From Bacteroidota bacterium (GTDB lineage: Bacteria; Bacteroidota; Bacteroidia; Cytophagales; Cyclobacteriaceae): DNA of 44,709 nt. Below the pieces are notes generated by a model, which saw only the letters and a program-made list of their open reading frames with translations, made no database searches and was not told where the DNA came from. Every line of letters starts with the position of its first letter. Position 1 is the stretch's first letter. The stretch lies in assembly GCA_016191555.1 (NCBI GenBank), contig JACPVX010000077.1:1-44709 (forward strand). The letters run 5' to 3'. This document shows, piece after piece, positions 23,323 through 33,037 of the stretch. The translations under genes were made by a program, and so were the position numbers.

Positions 23323-24483
23323 ATGAAATCATTACTACTAGTATTATTCTTCTCAGTTAATTGGGCGCTAGGTCAATCGCTGCCCATCACCGATTGCAAA
23401 GACGATACCTCCGTTGTTATCAACAGAAACTACTCCAAGGCCCCGGCTGTAAATGCTGCATTGCATAAGCTCACGCAAATGGGCGTGCCGGGAGTATCGT
23501 TAGCGGTGTACTCCAAAGAAGGATGGTGGAGCACTTCGCAAGGTTTTGCGAAACTCGAAGGCGAGGTACCCATGCAAGGTTGCCATCTCCAATACTTACA
23601 GAGCATTTCCAAAACCTATATGGCGGTAGCTATTCTCCAATTAGCAGAGCAAGGCAAAATCGATTTAGATCTGCCGATGACGGTCTATCTGCCCAAACAG
23701 ATTTCGCAGCATATCGCGCAAGCCGAAAAGATTACGGTTCGCATGTTGTTAAATCATACATCAGGCATTCCGGAATACAACCTGCAACCGGCTTATGTGA
23801 GTTATCTGCTGCAACATCCTCAACACATCTTTCAACCCGAAGACTATTTGCACTACATCCACCAAAAGCCCCTCGATTTTCCTCCCGGCGGCAAATACTC
23901 GTATCGCAACACAAACTATTTGTTGCTCGCCCTCATTGCCGATTTCATTGTTGGCGATCACGCTAAGCTAATCCGCGAAAGCATTTTCCAACCGCTGCAA
24001 CTGATGCACACCTTTTATCGTGGCGATGCTGATTATCTCAACTACCCTACGCTCGTCAACACGTATTGGGATCGCCACAGCAATGGAGTAATTGAAAATG
24101 CTTCCCTCCTTCAACGCAACAACGTAGCTTGTCTGGTAGGTGACGATGGAATAGTGACAACCCCCATCGAAGCGGTAAAGTTTCTAAAGGGTTTGGTACA
24201 GGGAAAATTGCTTTCAGCACAATCACTCGAACAGATGCGCACATGGGTTACCCGAAAAGAAAAGCCCGTCTACGGACTTGGATTAGTTTATGGCACCTTC
24301 GCGGGAAATAATGGCTACGGACACAGCGGCGGTGGCATCGGTGCCGGTTGCCAACTCTACTATTTTCCCGAAAAGGAAGTGTATGTGTTTGTCGCTATTA
24401 ACCTCGGCACTGTCACGGACAGCCCTATTCATAAAAAGGTTGAAGGTATCATTGACGAACTCTATCGTACCTTATTGAATTGA
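23323..24483 (+). CDS. Secreted serine hydrolase of the beta-lactamase / D-aminopeptidase family, 386 aa
   Basis: A signal peptide (about 1-17) is followed by a class C-like fold with all three motifs: SxxK as Ser94-Ile-Ser-Lys97, YxN as Tyr194-Arg-Asn196, and a third-box HSGG (His334) in YGHSGGGIGAG. These residues make an acyl-enzyme serine hydrolase. Such proteins include esterases, DD-peptidases and penicillin-hydrolysing enzymes, and the substrate cannot be read from the sequence. The third motif is HSG instead of KTG, as in esterase-like members. The start codon is 16 bp after the previous stop. Confidence 0.85.
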   Translation: MKSLLLVLFFSVNWALGQSLPITDCKDDTSVVINRNYSKAPAVNAALHKLTQMGVPGVSLAVYSKEGWWSTSQGFAKLEGEVPMQGCHLQYLQSISKTYMAVAILQLAEQGKIDLDLPMTVYLPKQISQHIAQAEKITVRMLLNHTSGIPEYNLQPAYVSYLLQHPQHIFQPEDYLHYIHQKPLDFPPGGKYSYRNTNYLLLALIADFIVGDHAKLIRESIFQPLQLMHTFYRGDADYLNYPTLVNTYWDRHSNGVIENASLLQRNNVACLVGDDGIVTTPIEAVKFLKGLVQGKLLSAQSLEQMRTWVTRKEKPVYGLGLVYGTFAGNNGYGHSGGGIGAGCQLYYFPEKEVYVFVAINLGTVTDSPIHKKVEGIIDELYRTLLN

Positions 24484-24542
24484 GTTTCAATTGCCTTACA
24501 AATCTTCCACCGCCAAGATCATCGGTTGAATTGGTTCTGTCA

Positions 24543-24938
24543 TGCCCCGTAGGGGGCAGCCTGTTTATAGAAAAAAGATAACATTTGTGTTTGACTCCGT
24601 AGGAGTCGCCTGACATCATGAATAGATTATTAATTATCAGGTGGCTCCTACGGAGCCAAATGACCTTGCAACATGGTCTATAAACAGGAGGCTCCTACGG
24701 AGCCGTTTGAACCAGCAATCGTTTATCTCTGAAAAATTATTCTCAGTGGCGCCCCATGCACGAATTACTTCTATCACGCCCCGTAGGGTCGGCCTGTTTA
24801 TAGAAAAAAGATAACTTTTGTGTTTGACCCCGTAGGAGTCGTCTGACATCATAAATAGATTATTAATTATCAGGTGGCTCCTACCGGAGCCAAATGACCT
24901 TGCAACATGGTCTATAAACAGAAGGCTCCTACGGAGCC
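24543..24938. repeat. Palindromic repeat cluster 2 (one full unit plus two half units)
   Basis: A right half (GCCCCGTAGGGGGC at 24544-24557, GACTCCGTAGGAGTC at 24593-24607), a full unit (24636-24846, with palindromes at 24643-24657, 24690-24704, 24778-24790 and 24826-24840) and a left half (24868-24938, palindromes at 24876-24891 and 24924-24938) make up the cluster. The motifs match cluster 1 with small variants, for example CTACCGGAG at 24880. The rest of 24484-25059 shows no gene. Confidence 0.85.
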
Positions 24939-25059
24939 ATTTCCATCGACATTTTCAAAAAAGCGAAGCGTGCCTTTAAGTTCTAAATAATTACGCTCCT
25001 TGCTTTTGGAGAAACATTCGCTTTAGCGACATTTGGCAAATTCCAAAAAAACACCCTCT

Positions 25060-28000
25060 ATGTCGTTCACTTCACCTCGCAGGCTGAGCTACTCAGCGCT
25101 ACTGCTCCTCTTTTTCTCTTCCCTCATCTTCAACTGCAAAACCAAAAGCGATCAGCCGACTGGTTTCATTGATCCCGCCTTTGGTGAATACATATCTACC
25201 TACACGGCAGGCGTCATCAGCTCCAACTCGCCCATTCGCATCATTTTTGCCAAAGAAGCGGTAGACTCCGCCTCGATCGGGCAAGAGACATCGGTGAAGT
25301 TGTTTGAGTTCAGCCCCTCGCTGAGCGGCAAAACCAAATGGCTCGACCGCAGAACCATCGAATTTAGACCTGAAGGCCGCATGCCCTCCGGACAAGTATA
25401 TCAGGTGGAGTTCAACCTCTCCAAATTGTTTGAAGTGCCCAAAGAGCTGACCTCGTTCAACTATTCCTTTCAAATCATTCCGCAAAGTTTTGAACTCACC
25501 ATCAATAATGTAAAACCGTATGTAAAAACCGAGCTGAAGCGCCAGCGCATTGAAGGCACACTCTTAACAGCCGATTTTGCCGAAGAACAGGCCGTAGAAA
25601 AAATGATGGAGGCCAAGCAGGAAGGGAAAAGTTTAAAGATCAACTGGACACATGCAGGCGAAGGCAAGCAACATTCTTTTATAATCGAAGATGTAGCGCG
25701 TAAAGATGCCGCCAGCGCGGTGGTGCTGGAAGTGAACGGAAAACAAATAGGTGTAGATCGCGTGGCCGAAGAAAAAGTAGAATTGCCCTCGCTCAGCGAT
25801 TTCAAGCTGATGAGTGCCAAGGTGGTTCAAAATCCGAATCAATATGTAGTACTTCAATTCTCTGATCCGCTGAAAGAAAAGCAATCGCTGTTGGGGTTGA
25901 TCTCCCTGGAGGAAGATCGCGCCATCAATCTCGATTTTGATATACACGACAACGAGATCTGGGTGTACCTGCCGGTGCGCCAGGCCGGAACCAAAAACAT
26001 TCTGATCGAAGCGGGCATCCAAAATATCCTTGAATACAAAATGAAATCACCTACCACCACCGAGGTGATCTTCGAACAACTGAAACCGGAAGTGCGCTTT
26101 TTAGGTAAAGGAAGCATTTTACCGAGCACGAACGGACTCGTGTTGCCATTCGAGGCCGTCAATTTGAAAGCCGTAGATGTGAGCGTGCAGAAAGTGTATG
26201 AAAACAACATCCTGCAGTTCCTGCAAAACAATCAGATCGATGGCTCTTCCGAATTATATCGGGTGGGTAAAAATGTTTTGAAGAAAACCATTCAACTAGA
26301 CAATACCGGAGTTACAGATATTGGAAAGTGGAATCGCTTTACACTGGATCTCACCAAACTGATTCAAGCCGAACAAGGTGCGATCTATCAGGTAACGGTA
26401 AAATTCAAGAAACGCTATTCCGCTTACCTCTGCGAAGGCCAGGCAGAAAATGAAGTAGACATTGAAAGCTCAGACGACTTGGATTACGCTGGCTACCGCG
26501 AGTACTACTACGAAAATGATTATGAATATTACGATGGCGATTACAATTGGAATGAGCGCGACAATCCGTGCAATGGTTCCTATTATTCGTCCAGCAGAAA
26601 TATCACCAGAAATGTGTTGGCTTCTGATCTGGGGTTGATCGCCAAACGCGGCAACGATGGCACCACCACCATCATCGCGACCGACTTAAAAACAACTGCG
26701 CCTATTTCCGGCATTGCCGTGGAGGTGTATGACTTCCAACAACAACTATTAGCAACACTGAATACGGACGGAGACGGAAAAGCCATTTACAACCTGCGCG
26801 AAACTCCTTTTGCGTTGATTGCCAAAAATGGTGCGCAGCGTGGCTACATGCGTTTGGTCGATGGCGAATCACTTTCGTTAAGTGGATTCGATGTTTCCGG
26901 TGATGCGTTGAACAAAGGACTGAAAGGATTTTTGTATGGCGAACGTGGTGTATGGCGTCCGGGCGATTCGTTGTATCTCAGCTTCATCTTAGAAGACCGC
27001 AACAAAGTGCTGCCTCCTACTCACCCCGTAGTATTCGAATTGCAGAATCCGCAAGGTGTTGTCACCACACGTCTCGTGAAGTCATCCTCTGAAAATGGGT
27101 TCTACCGATTTGCTACCGTCACCTCACCTGACGCACCTACCGGCAACTGGATGGCACGGATCAAAGTGGGCGGAACAGATTTCAGTCAGAACATCAAAAT
27201 CGAAACTGTCAAACCGAATCGTCTTAAAATCAATTTAGATCTGGGCACCGAGCGATTGATCTCCAAACAAGTACAAGGCAATCTGGATGTGAAGTGGTTG
27301 CACGGTGCACCCGGCAGAAATCTGAAAGCCGAGTTTGATGTAACGGTGATGCAAAGCAACACTACGTTTGTGAAATACGATGACTTCACTTTCGAAGAAC
27401 CATCGCGCGACTTCAACTCAGAAACACAAACGTTCTTTGAAGGATTTACCGATTCCGATGGCAAAGCATCATTGAATGCTACCCTTCCGGGCGATGATTA
27501 TCCGGGCTTCATGACAGCGGTGTTCCGCGGAAAAGTATTTGAAGAGAGTGGTAACTTCAGCATCGATCGGTTTGCGCTGCCTTTCTTACCCTATGAATCA
27601 TACACGGGCTTGCGTGTGCCGAAAGGTGAAGAATACAGCGGGATGCTTTACACCGACAAACCGCAAAATGTGGATGTCGTGATCTTAGATCGCGATGGCA
27701 AACCGGTAGATCGCGAAAATGTAGAACTAAATCTGTATCGCCTCGACCGCTACTGGTGGTGGGACAATACGTATGACAACATTGCCAACTATGTGCAAGG
27801 CGACAATGCCACGCTCATGACTTCAGGGCAAATCAATACCTCCAATGGAAAAGCGAGTTGGAATTTCACGGTGGCGAAAGAAGATTGGGGTACGTACTAC
27901 TTGCGCGTGTGCGATCCTGTATCCGGTCATTGCACCGGTCAAATGTTATACTTAGATCAACCCGGCTACTTTGGCCGCAACAGTCGCGAGGCTACGAAGA

Positions 28001-30633
28001 CAGCCGCCACCCGACTCACCTTCTCCTCCGACAAGGCGAAATACAATGTAGGTGAGAAAATTAATCTGTCGATCCCTGGTAGTGGAGAAGGTCGCGCTTT
28101 GGTGTCGATTGAAAACGGAACCAAAATCCTTTCCACGCGATGGGTAGAAACGAAGAAAGGCGAGAACAAACTTTCCATCGAGGCAACAGCTGACATGACC
28201 CCAAACGTTTTTGTAAACGTTACGCTGTTGCAACCGCACGCTCAAACAGTCAACGATCTGCCCATTCGTTTGTATGGCATCATCCCGATCGGTGTCGAAA
28301 ATCCGAAGACGCATTTAGAGCCGGTGATCGACATGGCTTCTGAAATTGAACCGGGCGCGGAAGTGAAAATCAAAGTCTCCGAAAAATCAAAACGCAAAAT
28401 GACTTTTACATTAGCGATGGTCGATGAAGGTTTGCTTGACATCACTCGTTTCAAAACTCCCGAGCCCTGGAATAAATTCTATGCCCGCGAAGCACTGGGT
28501 GTAAGAACATGGGATTTGTATGATGACGTGATGGGTGCTTTCGGATCGCGCATCGAGCGCCTGTTAGCGATTGGTGGCGATGCCGCGATGAAGGCAAAGC
28601 AAGATGACCCGCGCGCCAATCGCTTCAAGCCCGTAGTAAAATTCTTTGGACCTTATACTATCGATGGTGGAAGTAAGGATATTAATTTCACCATGCCACA
28701 ATACATTGGCTCGGTGAAAGTGATGGTAGTGGCAGGTTACGAAGGCGCCTACGGAAATACAGAAAAAGCCGTGCCCGTGCGCAAGCCGCTGATGGTATTA
28801 GCAACTCTTCCTCGTGTATTAGGTCCGGAAGAAAAAGTAACATTGCCGATCACGCTATTCACGCAAGACAAGAAAATCAAAAACGCGAAAGTAGAAATAA
28901 AAGTGAGTGGTGGTCTTACCGTGGCAGGCGAAGCGACTCGTTCTATTGTAATACCTCCATCGGGAGATTTGACAGTCGATTTTGGTTTGAATGTAAAATC
29001 AGAAATCGGCATTGCGAAAGTAACGGTGATCGCGACCAGCGGAAATTATAAATCAACCGATGAGATTGAAATTGAAATTCGCAATCCGAATGTGCCCGTC
29101 ACACAGGTGAGTGACATGTTCTTAGAGAACGGCAAGTCATGGAATGCATCTACATTGCCCGTAGGAATTGCCGGTACGAACTCTAGTGTGTTGGAAGTTT
29201 CATCGCTTCCTCCGATCAACCTGGGGTATCGTCTCAGTTATCTAATTGAATATCCACACGGTTGTATTGAGCAGACTACTTCTTCGGCTTTCCCTCAATT
29301 GTACTTAGACGTGGTGAAAGAGTTAAGTGACAGCGAAAAGCACAGAATCAAAAATAACGTAACACGAGCGATTGAGCGTTTGCGTTTATTCATTACCCGC
29401 GATGGTGGATTTGGCTACTGGCCCGGCTATCAAGATGCGGACGATTGGGGAACCAGCTATGCCGGACATTTCCTCATCTCGGCCATTGATAAAGGATACT
29501 TTGTTTCGGATGACATCCTAAAGCGGTGGAAAAAATACCAGAAGAACAAAGCAGCCGAATGGCGCAGTCCGCTAAACAAGGAATACTATTACTATTCTGA
29601 CTTACAACAAGCCTATCGCCTGTACACGCTCGCGCTGGCTGGCTCACCGGAGTTAGGTGCAATGAATCGCATGCGTGAATTGAAAGACATTTCGGTGCAA
29701 TCAAAATGGATGTTGGCATCCGCCTACGCAAAAGCAGGACAACCCGAAGCCGCCAAACAATTGGTTGCTAACTTGACGACTCAGATAAAGCCTTATCAGG
29801 AAATGTATTACTCCTATGGCAGTGATATTCGCGACAAGGCGATTATCTTAGAAACACTAATCCGTTTGAATGAGAAGACAAAAGCTTTTGAAATGGTGCG
29901 CGAGTTGTCCGCGGCATTGAGTAATCAAAATTATTGGATGAGTACACAAACCATCGCTTACGCTTTGAAATCGATCGGGCAGTTTGTGAATTCCGAAAAA
30001 CGTAATGGCATTTCGTTTACCTACAATTTTAATGGTCAATCGTTGAGTGCTACTTCGCAGGCACCACTCACGCAAGTAAGCCTGGACGTGAAAGGTGCGC
30101 AGAAAAAACCGATTAGCATTTCCAATACCAGCGGTGGCGGATTATTTGTGCGCATCATCAATCGCGGTACACCGGCCCGCGGTGCAGAAGAAGCGCAACG
30201 GACAAATCTTTCAATGGAAGTGTTATACACCAACTCCAAAGGTGTAGCGATCGATGTAACGAAACTAGAGCAAGGCACCGAGTTTTATGCGTGGGTTACT
30301 GTGCGAAACCCAGGCCTGCGTGGCAACTACGAAAACATGGCACTCACGCAAGTGTTTCCATCAGGTTGGGAAATCAACAATGTGCGCTTAACCAATGATG
30401 AAGGCACCGAAAAGGTTGACCGTGGCGATTACCAGGATATTCGTGACGATCGGGTGTACACCTACTTCCGCCTATGGTCGAGCAAGCAACGCTCGTTCCG
30501 TGTTTCGCTCACCGCCAGCTACAGTGGAACCTTCTACTTGCCGGGTGTGTATTGCGAAGCGATGTATGACAATACCATCAATGCAAAAGACAAAGGACAA
30601 GTGGTAGAGGTAGTGAAAAGGGTGGTGCAGTAG
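25060..30633 (+). CDS. Alpha-2-macroglobulin family lipoprotein, 1857 aa
   Basis: The ATG at 25060 gives a leader ending in SLIFNCKTKSD, a lipobox-like site with Cys26 as the lipid anchor, although Asn before Cys is unusual. The body has the large MG-domain architecture of bacterial alpha-2-macroglobulins. It includes a TED domain with the thioester motif HGCIEQ, whose Cys is residue 1402, so the protein should be able to trap proteases covalently. An unusual Tyr/Asp/Glu-rich stretch lies at about residues 467-512. In enterobacteria the equivalent gene (yfhM) sits beside pbpC. Here pbpC lies 6 kb downstream. The role is likely protection of the cell wall or periplasm. Confidence 0.92.
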   Translation: MSFTSPRRLSYSALLLLFFSSLIFNCKTKSDQPTGFIDPAFGEYISTYTAGVISSNSPIRIIFAKEAVDSASIGQETSVKLFEFSPSLSGKTKWLDRRTIEFRPEGRMPSGQVYQVEFNLSKLFEVPKELTSFNYSFQIIPQSFELTINNVKPYVKTELKRQRIEGTLLTADFAEEQAVEKMMEAKQEGKSLKINWTHAGEGKQHSFIIEDVARKDAASAVVLEVNGKQIGVDRVAEEKVELPSLSDFKLMSAKVVQNPNQYVVLQFSDPLKEKQSLLGLISLEEDRAINLDFDIHDNEIWVYLPVRQAGTKNILIEAGIQNILEYKMKSPTTTEVIFEQLKPEVRFLGKGSILPSTNGLVLPFEAVNLKAVDVSVQKVYENNILQFLQNNQIDGSSELYRVGKNVLKKTIQLDNTGVTDIGKWNRFTLDLTKLIQAEQGAIYQVTVKFKKRYSAYLCEGQAENEVDIESSDDLDYAGYREYYYENDYEYYDGDYNWNERDNPCNGSYYSSSRNITRNVLASDLGLIAKRGNDGTTTIIATDLKTTAPISGIAVEVYDFQQQLLATLNTDGDGKAIYNLRETPFALIAKNGAQRGYMRLVDGESLSLSGFDVSGDALNKGLKGFLYGERGVWRPGDSLYLSFILEDRNKVLPPTHPVVFELQNPQGVVTTRLVKSSSENGFYRFATVTSPDAPTGNWMARIKVGGTDFSQNIKIETVKPNRLKINLDLGTERLISKQVQGNLDVKWLHGAPGRNLKAEFDVTVMQSNTTFVKYDDFTFEEPSRDFNSETQTFFEGFTDSDGKASLNATLPGDDYPGFMTAVFRGKVFEESGNFSIDRFALPFLPYESYTGLRVPKGEEYSGMLYTDKPQNVDVVILDRDGKPVDRENVELNLYRLDRYWWWDNTYDNIANYVQGDNATLMTSGQINTSNGKASWNFTVAKEDWGTYYLRVCDPVSGHCTGQMLYLDQPGYFGRNSREATKTAATRLTFSSDKAKYNVGEKINLSIPGSGEGRALVSIENGTKILSTRWVETKKGENKLSIEATADMTPNVFVNVTLLQPHAQTVNDLPIRLYGIIPIGVENPKTHLEPVIDMASEIEPGAEVKIKVSEKSKRKMTFTLAMVDEGLLDITRFKTPEPWNKFYAREALGVRTWDLYDDVMGAFGSRIERLLAIGGDAAMKAKQDDPRANRFKPVVKFFGPYTIDGGSKDINFTMPQYIGSVKVMVVAGYEGAYGNTEKAVPVRKPLMVLATLPRVLGPEEKVTLPITLFTQDKKIKNAKVEIKVSGGLTVAGEATRSIVIPPSGDLTVDFGLNVKSEIGIAKVTVIATSGNYKSTDEIEIEIRNPNVPVTQVSDMFLENGKSWNASTLPVGIAGTNSSVLEVSSLPPINLGYRLSYLIEYPHGCIEQTTSSAFPQLYLDVVKELSDSEKHRIKNNVTRAIERLRLFITRDGGFGYWPGYQDADDWGTSYAGHFLISAIDKGYFVSDDILKRWKKYQKNKAAEWRSPLNKEYYYYSDLQQAYRLYTLALAGSPELGAMNRMRELKDISVQSKWMLASAYAKAGQPEAAKQLVANLTTQIKPYQEMYYSYGSDIRDKAIILETLIRLNEKTKAFEMVRELSAALSNQNYWMSTQTIAYALKSIGQFVNSEKRNGISFTYNFNGQSLSATSQAPLTQVSLDVKGAQKKPISISNTSGGGLFVRIINRGTPARGAEEAQRTNLSMEVLYTNSKGVAIDVTKLEQGTEFYAWVTVRNPGLRGNYENMALTQVFPSGWEINNVRLTNDEGTEKVDRGDYQDIRDDRVYTYFRLWSSKQRSFRVSLTASYSGTFYLPGVYCEAMYDNTINAKDKGQVVEVVKRVVQ

Positions 30634-30707
30634 ACCACAGGAAATCAATTTAATTTACACCTGAGAATAACTAACAATTAGTTAAATATTTGCTCAACAA
30701 GCTAACT

Positions 30708-31808
30708 ATGATCGCATATTCAAAAAACATAGCCATACTCTTCTTGATGGCTTTTCTTGCTCAAACTTCGTATTGTCAAATTAGATACCAGAAAGGTTAC
30801 TATATTGATAATAACGATCAACGCATCGATTGTCTTATCTACGGTTTAGAGTGGTATAATAACCCAACAGAATTCATGTATAAACTAAACGATGCAAGTA
30901 AACCGGATTCTAAAAAGATAAGTCATGTAAAAGAATTTTCCATAACCGGATCATCACGTTTTATTCGAGCCATAGTAGACATAGATCAATCTACCGATAA
31001 TATTGATGGCCTTACTAATAATCGAAACCCCCTATGGAAAAAAGATTCTGCATTCTTGCGCATATTAGTGGACGGCAAAGCCACACTCTATTCCTACACC
31101 AAAAGCAACCTCTTTCGTTACTTTTACAAAACAGAGCAAAAAGAAATTACCCAACTCATTTACAAAAGATTTCTGACGGCCAACGGAATTGTTGCAGAGA
31201 ATAATTCCTTTCAGCAACAGTTATTTAATGATGTGAAGTGTCCTAAAACTACAATTCAAGAAGTAAGTAAAGTTAAGTATAAAGATAACTCTTTAGTAAA
31301 GTACTTTATAGACTATTTAGAATGTAACGGGGATAGCAATCAAACCAATAAGATATCGACTAAAAAAAGAAATCTAACTATTAGTGCGATTATTGGTAGA
31401 CAACTTATACAGGGAGGGGGCTCTTCATTCATTGGAGCCCCGATAATTAATTCGTTTACACAATTTGGTATTGAATTAGAATATAATCTATACTCAAGGA
31501 ATAAATGGTCATTTTTTATTGAACCTAATATTTATACGACTTCAGAAGTGAATTTTTTTTCGATTCCCATTGGACTTCGACATTACTTCTTTTTAAATGA
31601 TGATCTGAAATTATTCCTAAATGTTTCAGTCTTTGGCCCTTTCTATTCACCTGAAACAAAATTTCTAGGAGTTGGAATAGTACCCCCTTTCGCAGGTGGA
31701 GGAATTGCCTTTAAACGGTTTCGATTAGAAGGACGAATTCCGGTTTCAAGTTCTGAAAATTCTCTTAGTACACTTATGGTAGGCTACAATCTTTACAAGA
31801 AAAATTAA
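30708..31808 (+). CDS. Signal-peptide protein of a Bacteroidota paralogue family, likely outer-membrane barrel, 366 aa
   Basis: A signal peptide (about 1-22, ending in SYCQ) is followed by a small beta domain (about 24-90, GYYIDNNDQRIDCLIY, then ISHVKEFSITGSSRF), a helical middle, and a C-terminal part (about 220-366) of alternating strands that looks like a small porin-type barrel (ISAIIGRQLIQGGG...LRHYFFLNDDLKLFLNVS). The genes at 32022 and 33038 share this layout. The ATG at 30708 is preferred to a TTG six codons upstream. Function is unknown. Confidence 0.65.
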   Translation: MIAYSKNIAILFLMAFLAQTSYCQIRYQKGYYIDNNDQRIDCLIYGLEWYNNPTEFMYKLNDASKPDSKKISHVKEFSITGSSRFIRAIVDIDQSTDNIDGLTNNRNPLWKKDSAFLRILVDGKATLYSYTKSNLFRYFYKTEQKEITQLIYKRFLTANGIVAENNSFQQQLFNDVKCPKTTIQEVSKVKYKDNSLVKYFIDYLECNGDSNQTNKISTKKRNLTISAIIGRQLIQGGGSSFIGAPIINSFTQFGIELEYNLYSRNKWSFFIEPNIYTTSEVNFFSIPIGLRHYFFLNDDLKLFLNVSVFGPFYSPETKFLGVGIVPPFAGGGIAFKRFRLEGRIPVSSSENSLSTLMVGYNLYKKN

Positions 31809-31891
31809 ACAATGTAAATCCTCCAAATCTGCTCTTCATTCCACTATTAACCACTCCATTTTCCCCACCTGATCTGGGTATTATGGTGAAG

Positions 31892-32000
31892 ATTGCGCGT
31901 GCTACCACAAAAAAATAAATGGCATGATTCTACACCCATTTTAACTCACTTGCATTGCGATGAATTATTGCAGGGCGGAAATCATTAAAGAATTTTAACT
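31892..32000 (+). pseudogene. Decayed fragment of a membrane dipeptidase 5' end
   Basis: This intergenic stretch aligns with about 34645-34754, the N-terminal coding part of the dipeptidase gene. The best stretch is GCATTGCGATGAATTATTG against the matching GCACTGCGATGAATTATTG, which encodes LHCDELL, a core of the metal site. Similarity weakens on both sides and stop codons interrupt every frame. It sits immediately upstream of the second paralogue gene and is most easily read as a relic of an older or duplicated dipeptidase locus. The alignment was done by eye. Confidence 0.6.
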
Positions 32001-32021
32001 AAAAAAAGTCAATTATCACTC

Positions 32022-33032
32022 ATGAAAAAATCACAACTATCATTCATTATAATTATCCTTCTATACCAAACAACGTTTTGTCAAGACTACATTGTGAAAG
32101 ACTCTACCTACACAAGCGGCACGGTGAAATTATTGAGTGATGGTTCAATAACCTTTAAAAAACTAATATCAGATGTACCTACAACATATTCACCAGACGA
32201 GGTTAAAGAATTCGGATTTGAAGGTAAAGTTTTTGAGTCAATTCTGATCAATTCTAAGAACATATTTAAAGAGCGCATAGCTTATGCCCGCCCATTAAAG
32301 GTATTTGTGAATGAAGATCAACTGATCGTTCGTGTAAATGATTCGGTAAGAACTGTAAATAAAAAAGATCTAATTCAGCTTGTACAAAAGTACTCATCGT
32401 GCGGCTCCTATCAACTTCCTAAAAAGATATTGTCATCCCGTAAATCGATTGGCCATAATTTAAACATGATTGTAAAATCGTGCAAACCGAGAGGAATTCT
32501 TTTCACTCGTACAACCCTCCTATTTAGCATAAATCAGCTTGAGGTTAAAGGAGACGGTGGGTTGTTAACTGCTGAGAGAGTTGTGGGGAAGTTTACCTCC
32601 CCTTCGATTGGAATTGGTAAAGAGTTTCCATTCTATAAACCTAAAAATTTATTCCTTACAACAGAACTAAACGTAAACCTACTTTCTGGAAAGATAAGTT
32701 CGAATACCAATACAACTAAACAAATTTCAGCTCACTACATTTTACTTCCTATTGGATTAAAATGGGTAATAGCCAATTATCGTATTAAACCATACCTAAA
32801 AGGTGGATTTCTTCCATCGTACTCCACAATTAGTACATCAACTGGCGTGGCTTCATCTTCATCTTCAGCACTACAATTTGGTCTTACTTCTGCAATTGGA
32901 ATCCAAATTCCTATTCAAACAGTTAATGCCTTTCAGTTGGAGTTAAGGTCTACTGATTTGGCCAAAGCCTCTTTTCAAGAATACGAATTAGGGATGACGG
33001 GCACATCGTTTTCAATTGTCTATTGCTTTTAA
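32022..33032 (+). CDS. Second paralogue of the barrel-type family, 336 aa
   Basis: A signal peptide (about 1-20, ending in TFCQ) leads into the same type of N-terminal domain as the gene before it (YIVKDSTYTSGTVKLLSDG, then SPDEVKEFGFEGKVFESI). A C-terminal strand-rich region follows with GIGKEFPFYKPKNLFLTTELN and a final aromatic residue (CF), typical of outer-membrane barrels. It is convergent with the third paralogue, with only 5 bp between the two stops. Function unknown. Confidence 0.65.
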   Translation: MKKSQLSFIIIILLYQTTFCQDYIVKDSTYTSGTVKLLSDGSITFKKLISDVPTTYSPDEVKEFGFEGKVFESILINSKNIFKERIAYARPLKVFVNEDQLIVRVNDSVRTVNKKDLIQLVQKYSSCGSYQLPKKILSSRKSIGHNLNMIVKSCKPRGILFTRTTLLFSINQLEVKGDGGLLTAERVVGKFTSPSIGIGKEFPFYKPKNLFLTTELNVNLLSGKISSNTNTTKQISAHYILLPIGLKWVIANYRIKPYLKGGFLPSYSTISTSTGVASSSSSALQFGLTSAIGIQIPIQTVNAFQLELRSTDLAKASFQEYELGMTGTSFSIVYCF

Positions 33033-33037
33033 TTCGG

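Noticed and set aside
21264..24938. Possible CRISPR array
   Set aside because: The repeats are palindromic pairs within long units of irregular spacing, with no uniform spacers and no cas genes.
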